A DNA stretch of 45,308 nt from a virus. A program made the translations under genes and the position numbers. The notes under the pieces are model-generated. The model was not told the origin of the DNA. It did no database searches and saw only the letters and a list, made by a program, of their open reading frames with translations. Every line of letters starts with the position of its first letter. Position 1 is the stretch's first letter. Positions 1 through 7,842 of the stretch are shown here, piece by piece. The DNA is taken from positions 1-45,308 of IMG/VR virus record IMGVR_UViG_3300033571_002928; one strand, 5' to 3'.

Positions 1-183
1 GGATGGGTTGAGGTTCCTGATGCTCCTGAATGTCCTGAAGGTAAAGAGGTCGTCTGGTGGTATCCACAAGGTTGGATAATACGTGACCCAAAACCAGAAG
101 GCGATTGGGGATGGAATCAGTCTAATGAGTGCTGGGTAGAGAATATCCGAACAATTGAACCAATAACATCAGAAGCAACTTAA
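1..183 (+). CDS. C-terminal fragment, probable tail fibre/tail protein
   Basis: An open frame runs from the first base to a TAA at 181-183 (60 residues). It is rich in Trp, Pro and acidic residues (for example GWVEVPDAPE near the left edge and NECWVENIR near the end). The next gene's ATG follows the stop directly, and the three genes behind it look like fibre proteins, so a tail-fibre role is inferred from position only. The N-terminus lies outside the window, so family and length cannot be judged. Confidence 0.6.
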   Translation, partial: GWVEVPDAPECPEGKEVVWWYPQGWIIRDPKPEGDWGWNQSNECWVENIRTIEPITSEAT

Positions 184-783
184 ATGTCTAGTTATGTCGT
201 TCCTGATTATTGGGTTGCCGGATACTGCGAAGGTGATGTAGGTCCTGCTGATCGCTATTGTGATGTAGGTTACTGGGTAGCTGGCTATTGCGAAGGTGAC
301 GATCAGGGTATAGCTGCATCTATAAATGCTGTAGCTAATGCAGTTGCTAATGCTGTATGTATTAGATTCTTTCAAGGATCTATTACTGCTAACGCAACAG
401 TAGAAGCAAATGTAGCTAATGTTGAACTTGGGAATGCTAGTATAACTGCTAACGCAAGCTTAGATGTGAATGCTGCATCTGTCATAGTTGGTGGTGCCGC
501 CATAAATGCTAACGCATTTTTACAGGCATTCGTTTCTTTTGTCCATTCTGGTAGCGCAGATATAACGGCTATAGGATATGTTTCTGCAATAGGAAACTAC
601 AGCACTTCTGGTTCCGGAAATATATATGTTACCGCAGAGATGTCTGCCATTGTTGGCAAACCAATATACAGGTTAGCTGCAAAAATATCTGAAGTAAGAA
701 TAGCTAGAACAGTATCAGTGCAAGACATTAGTGCCTCCGTACAGGTTGTTAACATTGCTGCATCAACCTCATACAGAGAATAA
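184..783 (+). CDS. Repetitive tail-fibre-like protein
   Basis: This is a 199-residue protein. Residues 8-19 and 30-40 carry a near-identical aromatic repeat (YWVAGYCEGD, twice). The rest is a run of Ala/Asn/Val-rich repeats of the type SITANAxxxxNAxxV, spaced about 30 residues apart, which resembles a beta-rich fibre shaft. The ATG abuts the previous stop, so translation is probably coupled. A tail-fibre shaft or decoration role is inferred from repeats and neighbours; I do not recognise a named family. Confidence 0.7.
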   Translation: MSSYVVPDYWVAGYCEGDVGPADRYCDVGYWVAGYCEGDDQGIAASINAVANAVANAVCIRFFQGSITANATVEANVANVELGNASITANASLDVNAASVIVGGAAINANAFLQAFVSFVHSGSADITAIGYVSAIGNYSTSGSGNIYVTAEMSAIVGKPIYRLAAKISEVRIARTVSVQDISASVQVVNIAASTSYRE

Positions 784-804
784 CAATCACGGGAGTAAAA
801 ATTT

Positions 805-1458
805 ATGGCTATTAAATTTGCTAACAACGCTACTACTACTCTAGCATCAGGCATTGTAAGTACAGACACATCGATTACTGTGGCTGGATCGTCTGGAGGT
901 CTGTTCCCATCTACTGGTGGCGCTGATTACTTTTATGCAACACTTAACAATGCTGCCAATGACATTGAGATAGTTAAGGTTACTGCTCGCTCTGGCGACG
1001 TGATGACCGTTCTTCGTGGCCAAGATGGCACGGTTGCTTTGGACTGGATCGGTGGCGATAAGTTTGAACTTCGCTTAACTGCAAAAGCTGTGTCTGATAT
1101 TTCAGAGGGCGTAAACATCACAGATCTTGATGGCGTAGACATTGGTCAATCAGATCCCGGCGATGGAACCTTTGTTGATCTTGAAGCTCAGTCGTTGGAT
1201 GTTTCTGGCGCGGCAACATTTGGATTGTCCGTATCGCTGGGAAGCTCGGCAACAGCAACAACACAAAACAATAGCGACAACTCTAATAAGGTGGCAACAA
1301 CAGCCTATGTCGATAGAATTGTCAACCTGAATAGCTGGAGCATTGTCGAAAGTTCTGGGATTATTTATTTCAAATATGACGGAAGCAACAAGATGAGACT
1401 AGATTCGTCTGGCGATCTAACTGTTTCTGGCAACATCACAGCTTATGGCACGGTGTAA
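805..1458 (+). CDS. Tail fibre protein
   Basis: The protein has 217 residues and begins MAIKFANNATTTLASGI, an N-terminus I associate with fibre proteins of environmental phages. A GGAG ribosome site lies about 10 bases upstream of the ATG. Residues 1-100 look like a compact beta domain (alternating Thr/Val/Ile, then MTVLRGQDGT). The C-terminal third is low-complexity Ser/Thr/Gly with SGDLTVSGNITAYGTV at the end, typical of trimeric fibre tips. The fibre assignment is family-style inference. Confidence 0.75.
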   Translation: MAIKFANNATTTLASGIVSTDTSITVAGSSGGLFPSTGGADYFYATLNNAANDIEIVKVTARSGDVMTVLRGQDGTVALDWIGGDKFELRLTAKAVSDISEGVNITDLDGVDIGQSDPGDGTFVDLEAQSLDVSGAATFGLSVSLGSSATATTQNNSDNSNKVATTAYVDRIVNLNSWSIVESSGIIYFKYDGSNKMRLDSSGDLTVSGNITAYGTV

Positions 1459-1460
1459 CA

Positions 1461-2399
1461 ATGTCAGTTCCGTCATCTGGAGTCTTATCATTAACTGATC
1501 TCCAAAATGAATTTGGTGGATCAAACCCAATCAGCATCAATGAATACTACCGGGGTGGTGGTTTAGTTCCTGACTCGTCTATCAATGGTTCCGTGCCTAC
1601 GTCTGGCGTTATATCCATGAGTAATTTTTATGGCACCCAGAATAGACACACAATATCGATAACCATATCATCAAACAGAAACAACTACAACCTATTTAAT
1701 AATCTTGGCGGCGGTTACATTGCTGGCTTGACAAATGTTAATGTCACCATCAATGAAGGTGTAACTATTGGCAGCACCTCAACTGGATCGGCCGCATTTA
1801 CTGTCTCCGGATTCACTTCTGGCGATGTGATATCAATAACCAATAATGGAAACATTATAGGTAAGGGTGGTAATGGAGGTAAGGGAGGTAACGCAGACTA
1901 TAACGGATCTGCTACTGCTGGATCAAATGGCACTAATGGTGGAGCTGCTTTATCTGTAGGATTTGCTACAAACATAACTAATAATGGAATTATTGCTGGC
2001 GGCGGCGGTGGTGGTGGCGGTGGTGGAGGATCGGTAGTATTTATCGGTGTTGGTAGTCGTGCAGTTCTTGGTGGCGGCGGTGGTGGAGGTGGTGTTGTCT
2101 CTGGTTCTGGTGGATCGGGTGGAATAGCTACTCCAAATGGTGCTAATGGTGGCGCTGGAGATTCTGGAACATCGTCTACTGGTGGCAATGGTGGAATTGG
2201 TCCAAGTAACACAACTTCTTTAAAAGCTGGTAATGGTGGATCAGGAGGTGGATTCGGTGCTTCTGGTTCTAATGGGGCAAGAAGCACAGGTAGTGTAACT
2301 GCTAACGGCGGCTCTGGTGGTGCAGCTGGTAATTATGTTAACGGAAGTTCTAATGTTACTTGGTTGGCTACAGGAACCAGACTTGGCGGTGAGTCATAA
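1461..2399 (+). CDS. Glycine-rich adhesin-like tail tip protein
   Basis: The protein has 312 residues. Residues 1-60 hold a repeated GVLSLTDLQNEFGG / GVISMSNFYGTQ type module. From about residue 130 onward it is dominated by Gly tracts, including an almost uninterrupted run near residues 175-185, alternating with Asn/Ser/Ala-rich segments. This matches the general design of polyglycine-II sandwich adhesins such as gp38 of S16-type T-even phages, where glycine tracts form a lattice and the loops between them bind receptors. It is likely the receptor-contact protein, by composition and by position at the end of the fibre cluster. Confidence 0.7.
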   Translation: MSVPSSGVLSLTDLQNEFGGSNPISINEYYRGGGLVPDSSINGSVPTSGVISMSNFYGTQNRHTISITISSNRNNYNLFNNLGGGYIAGLTNVNVTINEGVTIGSTSTGSAAFTVSGFTSGDVISITNNGNIIGKGGNGGKGGNADYNGSATAGSNGTNGGAALSVGFATNITNNGIIAGGGGGGGGGGGSVVFIGVGSRAVLGGGGGGGGVVSGSGGSGGIATPNGANGGAGDSGTSSTGGNGGIGPSNTTSLKAGNGGSGGGFGASGSNGARSTGSVTANGGSGGAAGNYVNGSSNVTWLATGTRLGGES

Positions 2400-2413
2400 T
2401 TTAGGAGAATAGG

Positions 2414-2932
2414 ATGATTGAAGCCGCAGTATTGTTTGCGGTCTTCGAAGGTGCTCAAGCGGCTGTCAAAGGTGTCAAGCAAGCCGTTGCTCTAGGTAAA
2501 GAGGTGCGTGAGGTCTATCATGATCTTCGCACCTTTTTTTCTGCGCAAGGCCAAATCGAAGTCGCATATCAAAAGCAACAGGTAACAACACCAGATCCCA
2601 AAGATAACAGATCAGCAACAGAAAAAGCTCTAGACGTAGTTTTCATGCGTCGTGAGATGTTTAGGATGGAGGTTGAATTAAGAGAGACTCTGATCTACGG
2701 ATTCAATGAGTCTGGCTTATACGATGAGATGTGCATAGAACGCGCCAAGATCATTGAGGCTGAACGCGAGAGCATTAGAGAAGCAAGGATGCATGCACAA
2801 AGGCTGGCCACTGAAGCAGCTAGGAAGAAGGCACAACAAAGAGAAGTGATATTCGCTGTGATTGGATCAATTGTAGCGGTGTCAATATTTGTTGGAACAA
2901 TATGGATGTTCACTCAAGGAGGCAAGTGGTGA
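2414..2932 (+). CDS. Phage protein with coiled coil and C-terminal membrane segment
   Basis: The protein has 172 residues. An AGGAG site precedes the ATG. The middle is charged and helical (about residues 75-140, Glu/Arg/Lys-rich, likely coiled coil). Residues 146-168 form a hydrophobic helix, so the protein is probably anchored by its C-terminus with the bulk in the cytoplasm. Its stop overlaps the holin start, which puts it in the lysis operon. A lysis-timing or membrane-related role is possible, but I do not recognise the family. Confidence 0.75.
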   Translation: MIEAAVLFAVFEGAQAAVKGVKQAVALGKEVREVYHDLRTFFSAQGQIEVAYQKQQVTTPDPKDNRSATEKALDVVFMRREMFRMEVELRETLIYGFNESGLYDEMCIERAKIIEAERESIREARMHAQRLATEAARKKAQQREVIFAVIGSIVAVSIFVGTIWMFTQGGKW

Positions 2933-3228
2933 TGACTCAATGGTTCGGTGAAAACTGGATGACTACTAAGTGGCGTCCTATGATGGCAATTGTCTATATG
3001 ATAATTAACTTAGCAGACTTCTTGGTGTTCCCAATTGTTTGGTCGTTGCTACAAATCAATGGCAAGGGAGAGGTAGCTCAACAGTGGGTCCCTCTTACTC
3101 TATCTAATGGTGGCCTGTTTCACATGGCGTTTGGTGCCGTTCTAGGTGTTGCTGCGTTTACCCGTGGCCAAGAGAAGGTTGAATCTATCAAGAGGGGCAA
3201 GGATGTTTCCGAATCTGTGGAGCGCTAA
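2932..3228 (+). CDS. Holin
   Basis: The protein has 98 residues. The ATG at 2932 overlaps the upstream TGA and has AGGAGG nine bases upstream; an earlier in-frame ATG at 2902 lies inside the previous gene and is less likely. There are two hydrophobic helices, about residues 17-40 and 60-80, then a charged tail with GAVLGVAAFTRGQEKVE, a sequence typical of small phage holins of the two or three helix class. Holins permeabilise the inner membrane and set lysis time. The spanin and endolysin genes follow immediately, supporting the call. Confidence 0.85.
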   Translation: MTQWFGENWMTTKWRPMMAIVYMIINLADFLVFPIVWSLLQINGKGEVAQQWVPLTLSNGGLFHMAFGAVLGVAAFTRGQEKVESIKRGKDVSESVER

Positions 3229-3697
3229 ATGGGTGGCAATGGGTGCGTTTCTAGTTGCTGCGTTTGCGACGGGTTGGTGGCTAGGGGATTCTCTGAAACA
3301 GGGCGAGTGGGATGCGGCTCGTGCGCAGGAAGCGGAAGCTGTGGCTAAGGCTATGGAAGAGTCAAGAGCACAAGCAGTGTTCACGGAGCGCGAACTTACC
3401 AAAAAGCTGAACAACCAGTCAAAGCAATACCAAGTGAAACTACAGGAGAAGGATAGTGAAAAAGCTGCTGCTATTGAGCGTGCTCGTGTTGGCGGGTTGT
3501 GGGTCGATGTCCAAGCCAGTTCTAATAAAGACGGAGTGCCCGACTCTACCTCCGGTGCCTGCGGATGTGATGGTGGAACGACAGCCAGACTTTCTGAAGA
3601 GACTTCCAGACGCCTTATCGAACTCGCAAGCGAAGCCGACAAAATAGTTGAGCAATTAACTAGCTGCCAACAGATCCTCAAGGATGAAAGAAAATGA
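3203..3697 (+). CDS. Inner-membrane spanin (Rz-like)
   Basis: The start at 3203 (MFPNLWSAKW) is chosen because it has an AGGGG site and overlaps the holin by only 26 bases. The product has 164 residues: one N-terminal transmembrane helix (about 9-27), then a long charged periplasmic region (about 33-100) with coiled-coil character. This is the standard Rz i-spanin design, which joins an outer-membrane lipoprotein to disrupt the outer membrane after the endolysin acts. A complete second gene is nested inside it in another frame. A Gly/Ser/Cys-rich stretch in the middle (SSNKDGVPDSTSGACGCDGG) is where the nested gene constrains the sequence. Confidence 0.85.
   Translation: MFPNLWSAKWVAMGAFLVAAFATGWWLGDSLKQGEWDAARAQEAEAVAKAMEESRAQAVFTERELTKKLNNQSKQYQVKLQEKDSEKAAAIERARVGGLWVDVQASSNKDGVPDSTSGACGCDGGTTARLSEETSRRLIELASEADKIVEQLTSCQQILKDERK
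3456..3647 (+). CDS. Outer-membrane spanin lipoprotein (Rz1-like), nested in the i-spanin gene
   Basis: This 63-residue frame lies wholly inside the i-spanin gene in the +1 frame. It starts MKKLLLLSVLVLAGC: a basic start, a hydrophobic stretch and a lipobox (VLAGC) with the lipidated Cys at residue 15. The mature part is short and Pro-rich (PTLPPVP near residues 29-35), as in lambda Rz1. Signal peptidase II processing and anchoring in the outer membrane's inner leaflet are expected. The lipobox and nesting make this unlikely to be a chance frame. Confidence 0.85.
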   Translation: MKKLLLLSVLVLAGCGSMSKPVLIKTECPTLPPVPADVMVERQPDFLKRLPDALSNSQAKPTK

Positions 3698-4113
3698 TAA
3701 ACAGCCGCAACCTAGACGATCTCTTGCCTATTGTGCAAAAAAAGGTTAAGAGTTTTATAGACCTGTGCCATACTAATGGTATAGACATTCTTGTAACATC
3801 TACCTATCGGGACAATGAAAGCCAGAATGCTCTATATGCACAAGGCAGAACTACCCCCGGCAAGAAAGTAACCAATGCAAAAGCCGGAGAAAGTTGGCAT
3901 AATTATAGGTGCGCAATAGATGTAGTACCGTTGCGTAATGGCAAACCTGTATGGGATGGTAATGATCCTATATGGCAAAAGGTTGGTCAGTATGGTAGGG
4001 AAGCTGGCCTTGAGTGGGCTGGTGATTGGAAGAGGTTCAAAGAGCTTGCTCACTTTCAATATACAGGTGGCAAGACTTTAGCCCAACTTCGTGCGGGAGA
4101 GCTTATAGCATGA
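3694..4113 (+). CDS. Endolysin, M15 family D-Ala-D-Ala/L-Ala-D-Glu carboxypeptidase type
   Basis: The protein has 139 residues. It carries the M15 zinc peptidase signature: S67-W-H69 followed by D76 (SWHNYRCAIDV) and a second His at 120 (AHFQY). These would be the three zinc ligands. The upstream TSTYRD motif near residues 36-40 also fits the family. Such enzymes cut peptide bonds in peptidoglycan stem peptides. Its ATGA start overlaps the i-spanin stop. There is no signal peptide, so export depends on the holin. The exact bond cut cannot be read from sequence. Confidence 0.88.
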   Translation: MINSRNLDDLLPIVQKKVKSFIDLCHTNGIDILVTSTYRDNESQNALYAQGRTTPGKKVTNAKAGESWHNYRCAIDVVPLRNGKPVWDGNDPIWQKVGQYGREAGLEWAGDWKRFKELAHFQYTGGKTLAQLRAGELIA

Positions 4114-4358
4114 GCGAAGAAATATTTAGAGATCTTGGGAAACATGAAGCTGAGATTGAAGGCCTTCGCCGTGAACTAAGCCTGCTTCGCAACGACTTCC
4201 ATGAGGTAAAGGAGTGTCTCCAATCCATAAAAGAATCTATGGATGAAGCCAAGGGTGGCTGGAGAACGCTGATGATGATCTCAGGAATCTCAGCTACGGT
4301 TGGAGCCGCACTATTCAAAATCCTGAGTACGGTTTGGGCCGTATTACCAATGAGGTAA
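4110..4358 (+). CDS. Small coiled-coil membrane protein, XhlA-like
   Basis: The start at 4110 overlaps the endolysin stop by four bases (ATGA). The product has 82 residues: a Glu/Leu/Arg-rich coiled coil (about 5-50) and a C-terminal hydrophobic helix (about 56-78). Proteins of this shape next to phage lysis genes (XhlA and similar) can act as accessory or second holins or as holin regulators. The role here is inferred from layout and position. Confidence 0.7.
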   Translation: MSEEIFRDLGKHEAEIEGLRRELSLLRNDFHEVKECLQSIKESMDEAKGGWRTLMMISGISATVGAALFKILSTVWAVLPMR

Positions 4359-4364
4359 CTGCTT

Positions 4365-5297
4365 ATGAAAGTCAGCGATCAAGAGTTTATATCCGCTTGG
4401 GACAAACTCAAGAGTGCGGCTAAGGTAGCAAAAGCTTTTGATTTGAATATTCGCTCTGTTCACCGCAGACGAAAAAGCTTAGAGGGCAAATTTGGAAATG
4501 TCCTAAAGGCTGACCACCCAAACTCTCCGTCATTCACTATTAGAGAGCATTCGCCAAGAGTTGATTGCGAGCTTGCTAATGGCGTAATCGTTGTGGCATC
4601 TGACGCTCACTATTGGCCCGGTGTTGAAAGCACTGCGCACAAAGCGTTATTGAAGGTCGTTAAAGACCTAAGCCCATCTATCGTCGTGATGAACGGAGAT
4701 GTATTTGATGGCTCATCTATTAGCAGATTCCCAAAGCAAGGCTGGGGCAGGACTCCTACAGTCAAAGAAGAGCTAGTTGCTGTTGGTGAAAGACTAAGTG
4801 AGATCGAAGCTGTCGCTGGCAACGCAAAACTTTGGTGGACTATGGGTAATCATGACATGCGATTTGAGTCGCGGTTAGCCCAAGCTGTTCCAGAGTATGA
4901 AGGCGTTGGCGGGTTCACTCTATCTGAGCACTTCCCTCGATGGAAGCACAGCATGAGTCTCTTTGTCAATGACAGCCTAATGATTAAGCATAGGTTCCGA
5001 AATGGTGTACACGCCACTTGGAACAACGCACTCTATAGTGGAGTGTCTATGTGTACAGGGCACCTACATAGATTGCAGGCTACATTGTTTGCGGATTATA
5101 AAGGCGTTCGTTGGGGCATTGACACAGGCACTCTAGCTGAAGTTGATGGGGATCACATGCACTATGGTGAGGATAACCCAACTAATCATTGCTCTGGTTT
5201 TGCCGTTCTGACAATAGTCGACAATGAACTTATATACCCTGAGTTCTGCTCTGTTCAAAATGAGAAAGCGTTCTTCCGTGGAAAGCTTATCGAATAA
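4365..5297 (+). CDS. Calcineurin-like metallophosphoesterase
   Basis: The protein has 310 residues. All core metal-binding motifs of the metallophosphoesterase superfamily are present: D80-A-H82, G111-D112-V-F-D115, G161-N-H163-D164 and G232-H-L-H235. Residues 1-40 form a separate small helical part (KVAKAFDLNIRSVHRRRKSLE), which resembles a helix-turn-helix. The substrate could be nucleic acid, nucleotides or phosphoprotein; sequence does not decide. It sits six bases after the lysis cassette and nine before a structural gene. The HTH-like N-terminus suggests DNA contact and is unusual for a simple phosphatase. Confidence 0.88.
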   Translation: MKVSDQEFISAWDKLKSAAKVAKAFDLNIRSVHRRRKSLEGKFGNVLKADHPNSPSFTIREHSPRVDCELANGVIVVASDAHYWPGVESTAHKALLKVVKDLSPSIVVMNGDVFDGSSISRFPKQGWGRTPTVKEELVAVGERLSEIEAVAGNAKLWWTMGNHDMRFESRLAQAVPEYEGVGGFTLSEHFPRWKHSMSLFVNDSLMIKHRFRNGVHATWNNALYSGVSMCTGHLHRLQATLFADYKGVRWGIDTGTLAEVDGDHMHYGEDNPTNHCSGFAVLTIVDNELIYPEFCSVQNEKAFFRGKLIE

Positions 5298-5306
5298 GGA
5301 AAAATA

Positions 5307-7172
5307 ATGGCAGGTCTGAAACTGATGAGCCAAGGTGGGTACAATCCAAAGATTGCAACTCACTTGCTTGATGACGCAACAGGTCAGAGGGCAATCAATA
5401 CTAAGGTTTACTCAGGTGATCTTAGGTCTTGGTTTAAACCAAAAGCAGTTGAGCCTGTCTTTTCCTGCATCCCCGGCGGAGAAACAATCTATCTCGGGTT
5501 GGATAGTAATGGCGATGACAGGTGGATAGTTTGGGATACCCCTGTCTGGGTTGCTAAGTCTCCGATCTTAGATGAGACAGAGAACCTGCAAATATATTAT
5601 GCAGAAAATCTAGTTCTTAAAAAAACAAACTCAACCCTCGCTGGGGATTCTTCGTTTAATGGTGAGCCTCCTGATGAATGGTACTACGCCGGTATACCTG
5701 CGCCAACATCAGCACTGACCGCAACAGAAGTTCCGGGGGGATCGCAATCAGGAGGGCCAGAAGATAGGATTTACGTATACACGTTCGTTGATGAGTTTGG
5801 TTCTATCGAAAGCGAATCAGCTCCAAGTGCAGCGTCCAACACGGTAACTGTACGCAACAATCATAGCGTAAACCTAGCGGGCTTCCAAAACCCAACAGCA
5901 TTTCCAAACCGCAACATAACAAAGATACGCATCTATCGCTCAGTGACTTCTGCTGGCGGAGATCCAACATTCTTGCTTGTTGCTGAGATAGCCGCATCAT
6001 TAGTGGCTACTCCGGGCTATACATTCCATGACAATGTTAGAGCCACTAATTTAGGTGAGGCACTTCCTAGTTTGACATGGGTTGAGCCGCCAAACATGAC
6101 TGGCGTTGTTTTCCACCCGGGCGGTTTTCTAGTTGGGTGGCATAACCGAGAGATCATAATCTCAGAGGTAAACGCTCCTTATGCCTATCCTGTTCAGTAT
6201 CGTCAAACTATTGACTTTGACATTGTTGGTATGGGAGTGTTTGGATCGTCGATAGCTATTATGACTAAGGGCTATCCTTACATCATGAGCGGCAACTTGC
6301 CTGAGGCTATGACCCCAGAAAAGCTAGCAACGCTTGAACCTTGCATCAGCGCTCGCTCTATAACATCAGACGATGCTGGTGTTATGTATGCTAGTCCTAA
6401 CGGAATCTGCATGATTGGCGCTGGAGCTGGCGGATTAGCAACTGGTAACTTATTTACCAAGGATGAGTTTGGCGCGTTCAATCCAGTAACCATGAGAAGC
6501 GCTGTATATAACGGCAAGTACTTTGCATTTTATAAACAGGGAGCAAAGCATCCACTTCCTAACGGCGGTGTTATTCTGGATAGGGCTATCCCATCAAATC
6601 CATTATCCCTAACTAGTGCGATTGCTTCTGCTTGTTATGTAAACCCAGAAACATCGAACATGTATTACTTGGATGGCACAACCATCTACAAATGGGAAGG
6701 CGACATTTATAATAACTTCCCGTTTGAATGGTTATCAAAAACATTTATATTTGATATGCCAACCAATTTCGGTGCCGTTGAGATTGGCGGGGACTTTGCT
6801 AGCGTAGCTTCCTCGGAGCAAGCTGCAGAGTCTAGGCAGGAAATAATCAATGCAAACATAGCCTTGTGGAATACTGGAGCCCCTCTTAATGGCGCAATAA
6901 ACGATACGGTATTAAATCATTTTGATATCAATGGATCAATACTAGAGAACGTGCCAAGCTTGATTGATGATAGGTTTGTGCAGTTCACTCTCTATGCAGA
7001 AAAAGATGGTGTTATGACTGAGGTATACAACACGGTATATCTAGCCAATGGCGTATACCGATTGCCATCCGGACTGAAGTCTCAGAAGTTTGAGGTTAAG
7101 TTGGCAGGTAACTTGGAGTTTCGCTATATAAAGATGGCATCTACCGCTAAAGAACTAGCTAGACTGGAATAA
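5307..7172 (+). CDS. Probable tail/neck structural protein
   Basis: The protein has 621 residues and an AAGGA site before the ATG. It is beta-rich and Gly/Asn/Thr-rich throughout, with no transmembrane helix. It contains a Fn3-like segment at about residues 145-250 (YVYTFVDEFGSIESES, then NITKIRIYRSV). Size and position between lysis genes and internal virion proteins suggest a tail tube, tail-stabilising or connector protein of a podovirus tail. I do not recognise a named family, so the role is positional inference. Confidence 0.7.
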   Translation: MAGLKLMSQGGYNPKIATHLLDDATGQRAINTKVYSGDLRSWFKPKAVEPVFSCIPGGETIYLGLDSNGDDRWIVWDTPVWVAKSPILDETENLQIYYAENLVLKKTNSTLAGDSSFNGEPPDEWYYAGIPAPTSALTATEVPGGSQSGGPEDRIYVYTFVDEFGSIESESAPSAASNTVTVRNNHSVNLAGFQNPTAFPNRNITKIRIYRSVTSAGGDPTFLLVAEIAASLVATPGYTFHDNVRATNLGEALPSLTWVEPPNMTGVVFHPGGFLVGWHNREIIISEVNAPYAYPVQYRQTIDFDIVGMGVFGSSIAIMTKGYPYIMSGNLPEAMTPEKLATLEPCISARSITSDDAGVMYASPNGICMIGAGAGGLATGNLFTKDEFGAFNPVTMRSAVYNGKYFAFYKQGAKHPLPNGGVILDRAIPSNPLSLTSAIASACYVNPETSNMYYLDGTTIYKWEGDIYNNFPFEWLSKTFIFDMPTNFGAVEIGGDFASVASSEQAAESRQEIINANIALWNTGAPLNGAINDTVLNHFDINGSILENVPSLIDDRFVQFTLYAEKDGVMTEVYNTVYLANGVYRLPSGLKSQKFEVKLAGNLEFRYIKMASTAKELARLE

Positions 7173-7175
7173 CAG

Positions 7176-7421
7176 ATGGCAAAACAACCTCCTAGAACGC
7201 ACATAGATCCATCGAACAGAGAAAAGAAACCGTCGATACCATCAATATCTCCGAGCACTGTTTCTGATCTTAGGATGGCTTCTATTCTGCAGCCAATGAA
7301 ACAAAACATAGAACTAATGAATGGTGTTAGAGGTGGGGCAATATTGCAGCTTGATTCTGATGCAACATTAGAGGATGTTATTGCAAAAGTCAACGAGATA
7401 ATTGTTCGAATAAACTTTTAA
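7176..7421 (+). CDS. Small hypothetical protein
   Basis: The protein has 81 residues. The first half is Pro/Ser/Lys-rich and likely disordered (RTHIDPSNREKKPSIPSISP); the second half is a predicted helix ending EDVIAKVNEIIVRINF. It sits three bases after the upstream structural gene and three before the acetyltransferase, so it is surely co-transcribed. It is possibly a minor virion or chaperone-like protein; no family recognised. Confidence 0.65.
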   Translation: MAKQPPRTHIDPSNREKKPSIPSISPSTVSDLRMASILQPMKQNIELMNGVRGGAILQLDSDATLEDVIAKVNEIIVRINF

Positions 7422-7424
7422 TTT

Positions 7425-7832
7425 ATGGAAAAACTAATTAACGATCCTGATCGTGTATGGCACTTCATAAGAGACTTAGGCGTTCCAGTTATGTATTCCG
7501 CTGAGATGCAAGGTATCGGTAGGGAAATAGATGGTGGTCTTGTTGGTGCTGTTCTGTATGAAGGATTCACAAAGAAAAACATCTTCATGCATTGCGCTGG
7601 CCGAGGGAAGAAGTGGATAAGCAAATCACTGCTAAGAGTTGCTTTTTCTTATCCATTCATGCAGCTAGGTTGCGATAGAGTATCTGCTTGGGTTGAGGAT
7701 GGAAACGAGGAATCTAAAAACCTAGTAGAAAAGATTGGATTCACGGAAGAAGCTCGGCTTAAAGGTGCCGGATTTGATGGTGATGATGTGGTCATATACG
7801 TCTTATGGCGTAAAGATTGTCGATTTCTGTAA
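7425..7832 (+). CDS. GNAT-family acetyltransferase-like protein
   Basis: The protein has 135 residues. It has the GNAT layout: beta strands with an acceptor side (EGFTKKNIFMHCAGRGKKW), a Gln/Arg/Gly-like acetyl-CoA-binding region that is degenerate here, and the terminal signature around residues 95-120 (NEESKNLVEKIGFTEEARLKG). GNAT enzymes move an acetyl group from acetyl-CoA to an amine. The classic R/Q-x-x-G-x-G/A loop is not clear (AGRGKKW is the closest), so activity is uncertain. Phage structural clusters often hold one such gene with unknown target. Confidence 0.78.
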   Translation: MEKLINDPDRVWHFIRDLGVPVMYSAEMQGIGREIDGGLVGAVLYEGFTKKNIFMHCAGRGKKWISKSLLRVAFSYPFMQLGCDRVSAWVEDGNEESKNLVEKIGFTEEARLKGAGFDGDDVVIYVLWRKDCRFL

Positions 7833-7842
7833 GGGATAAAAA

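Noticed and set aside
1898-2287. 129-codon minus-strand frame, Pro-rich
   Set aside because: It is the mirror of the glycine codons of the adhesin gene.
1-2399. Diversity-generating retroelement variable repeat in the fibre genes
   Set aside because: No reverse transcriptase or template repeat was found in the window, although BPP-1-like podoviruses can carry one; the missing part could differ.
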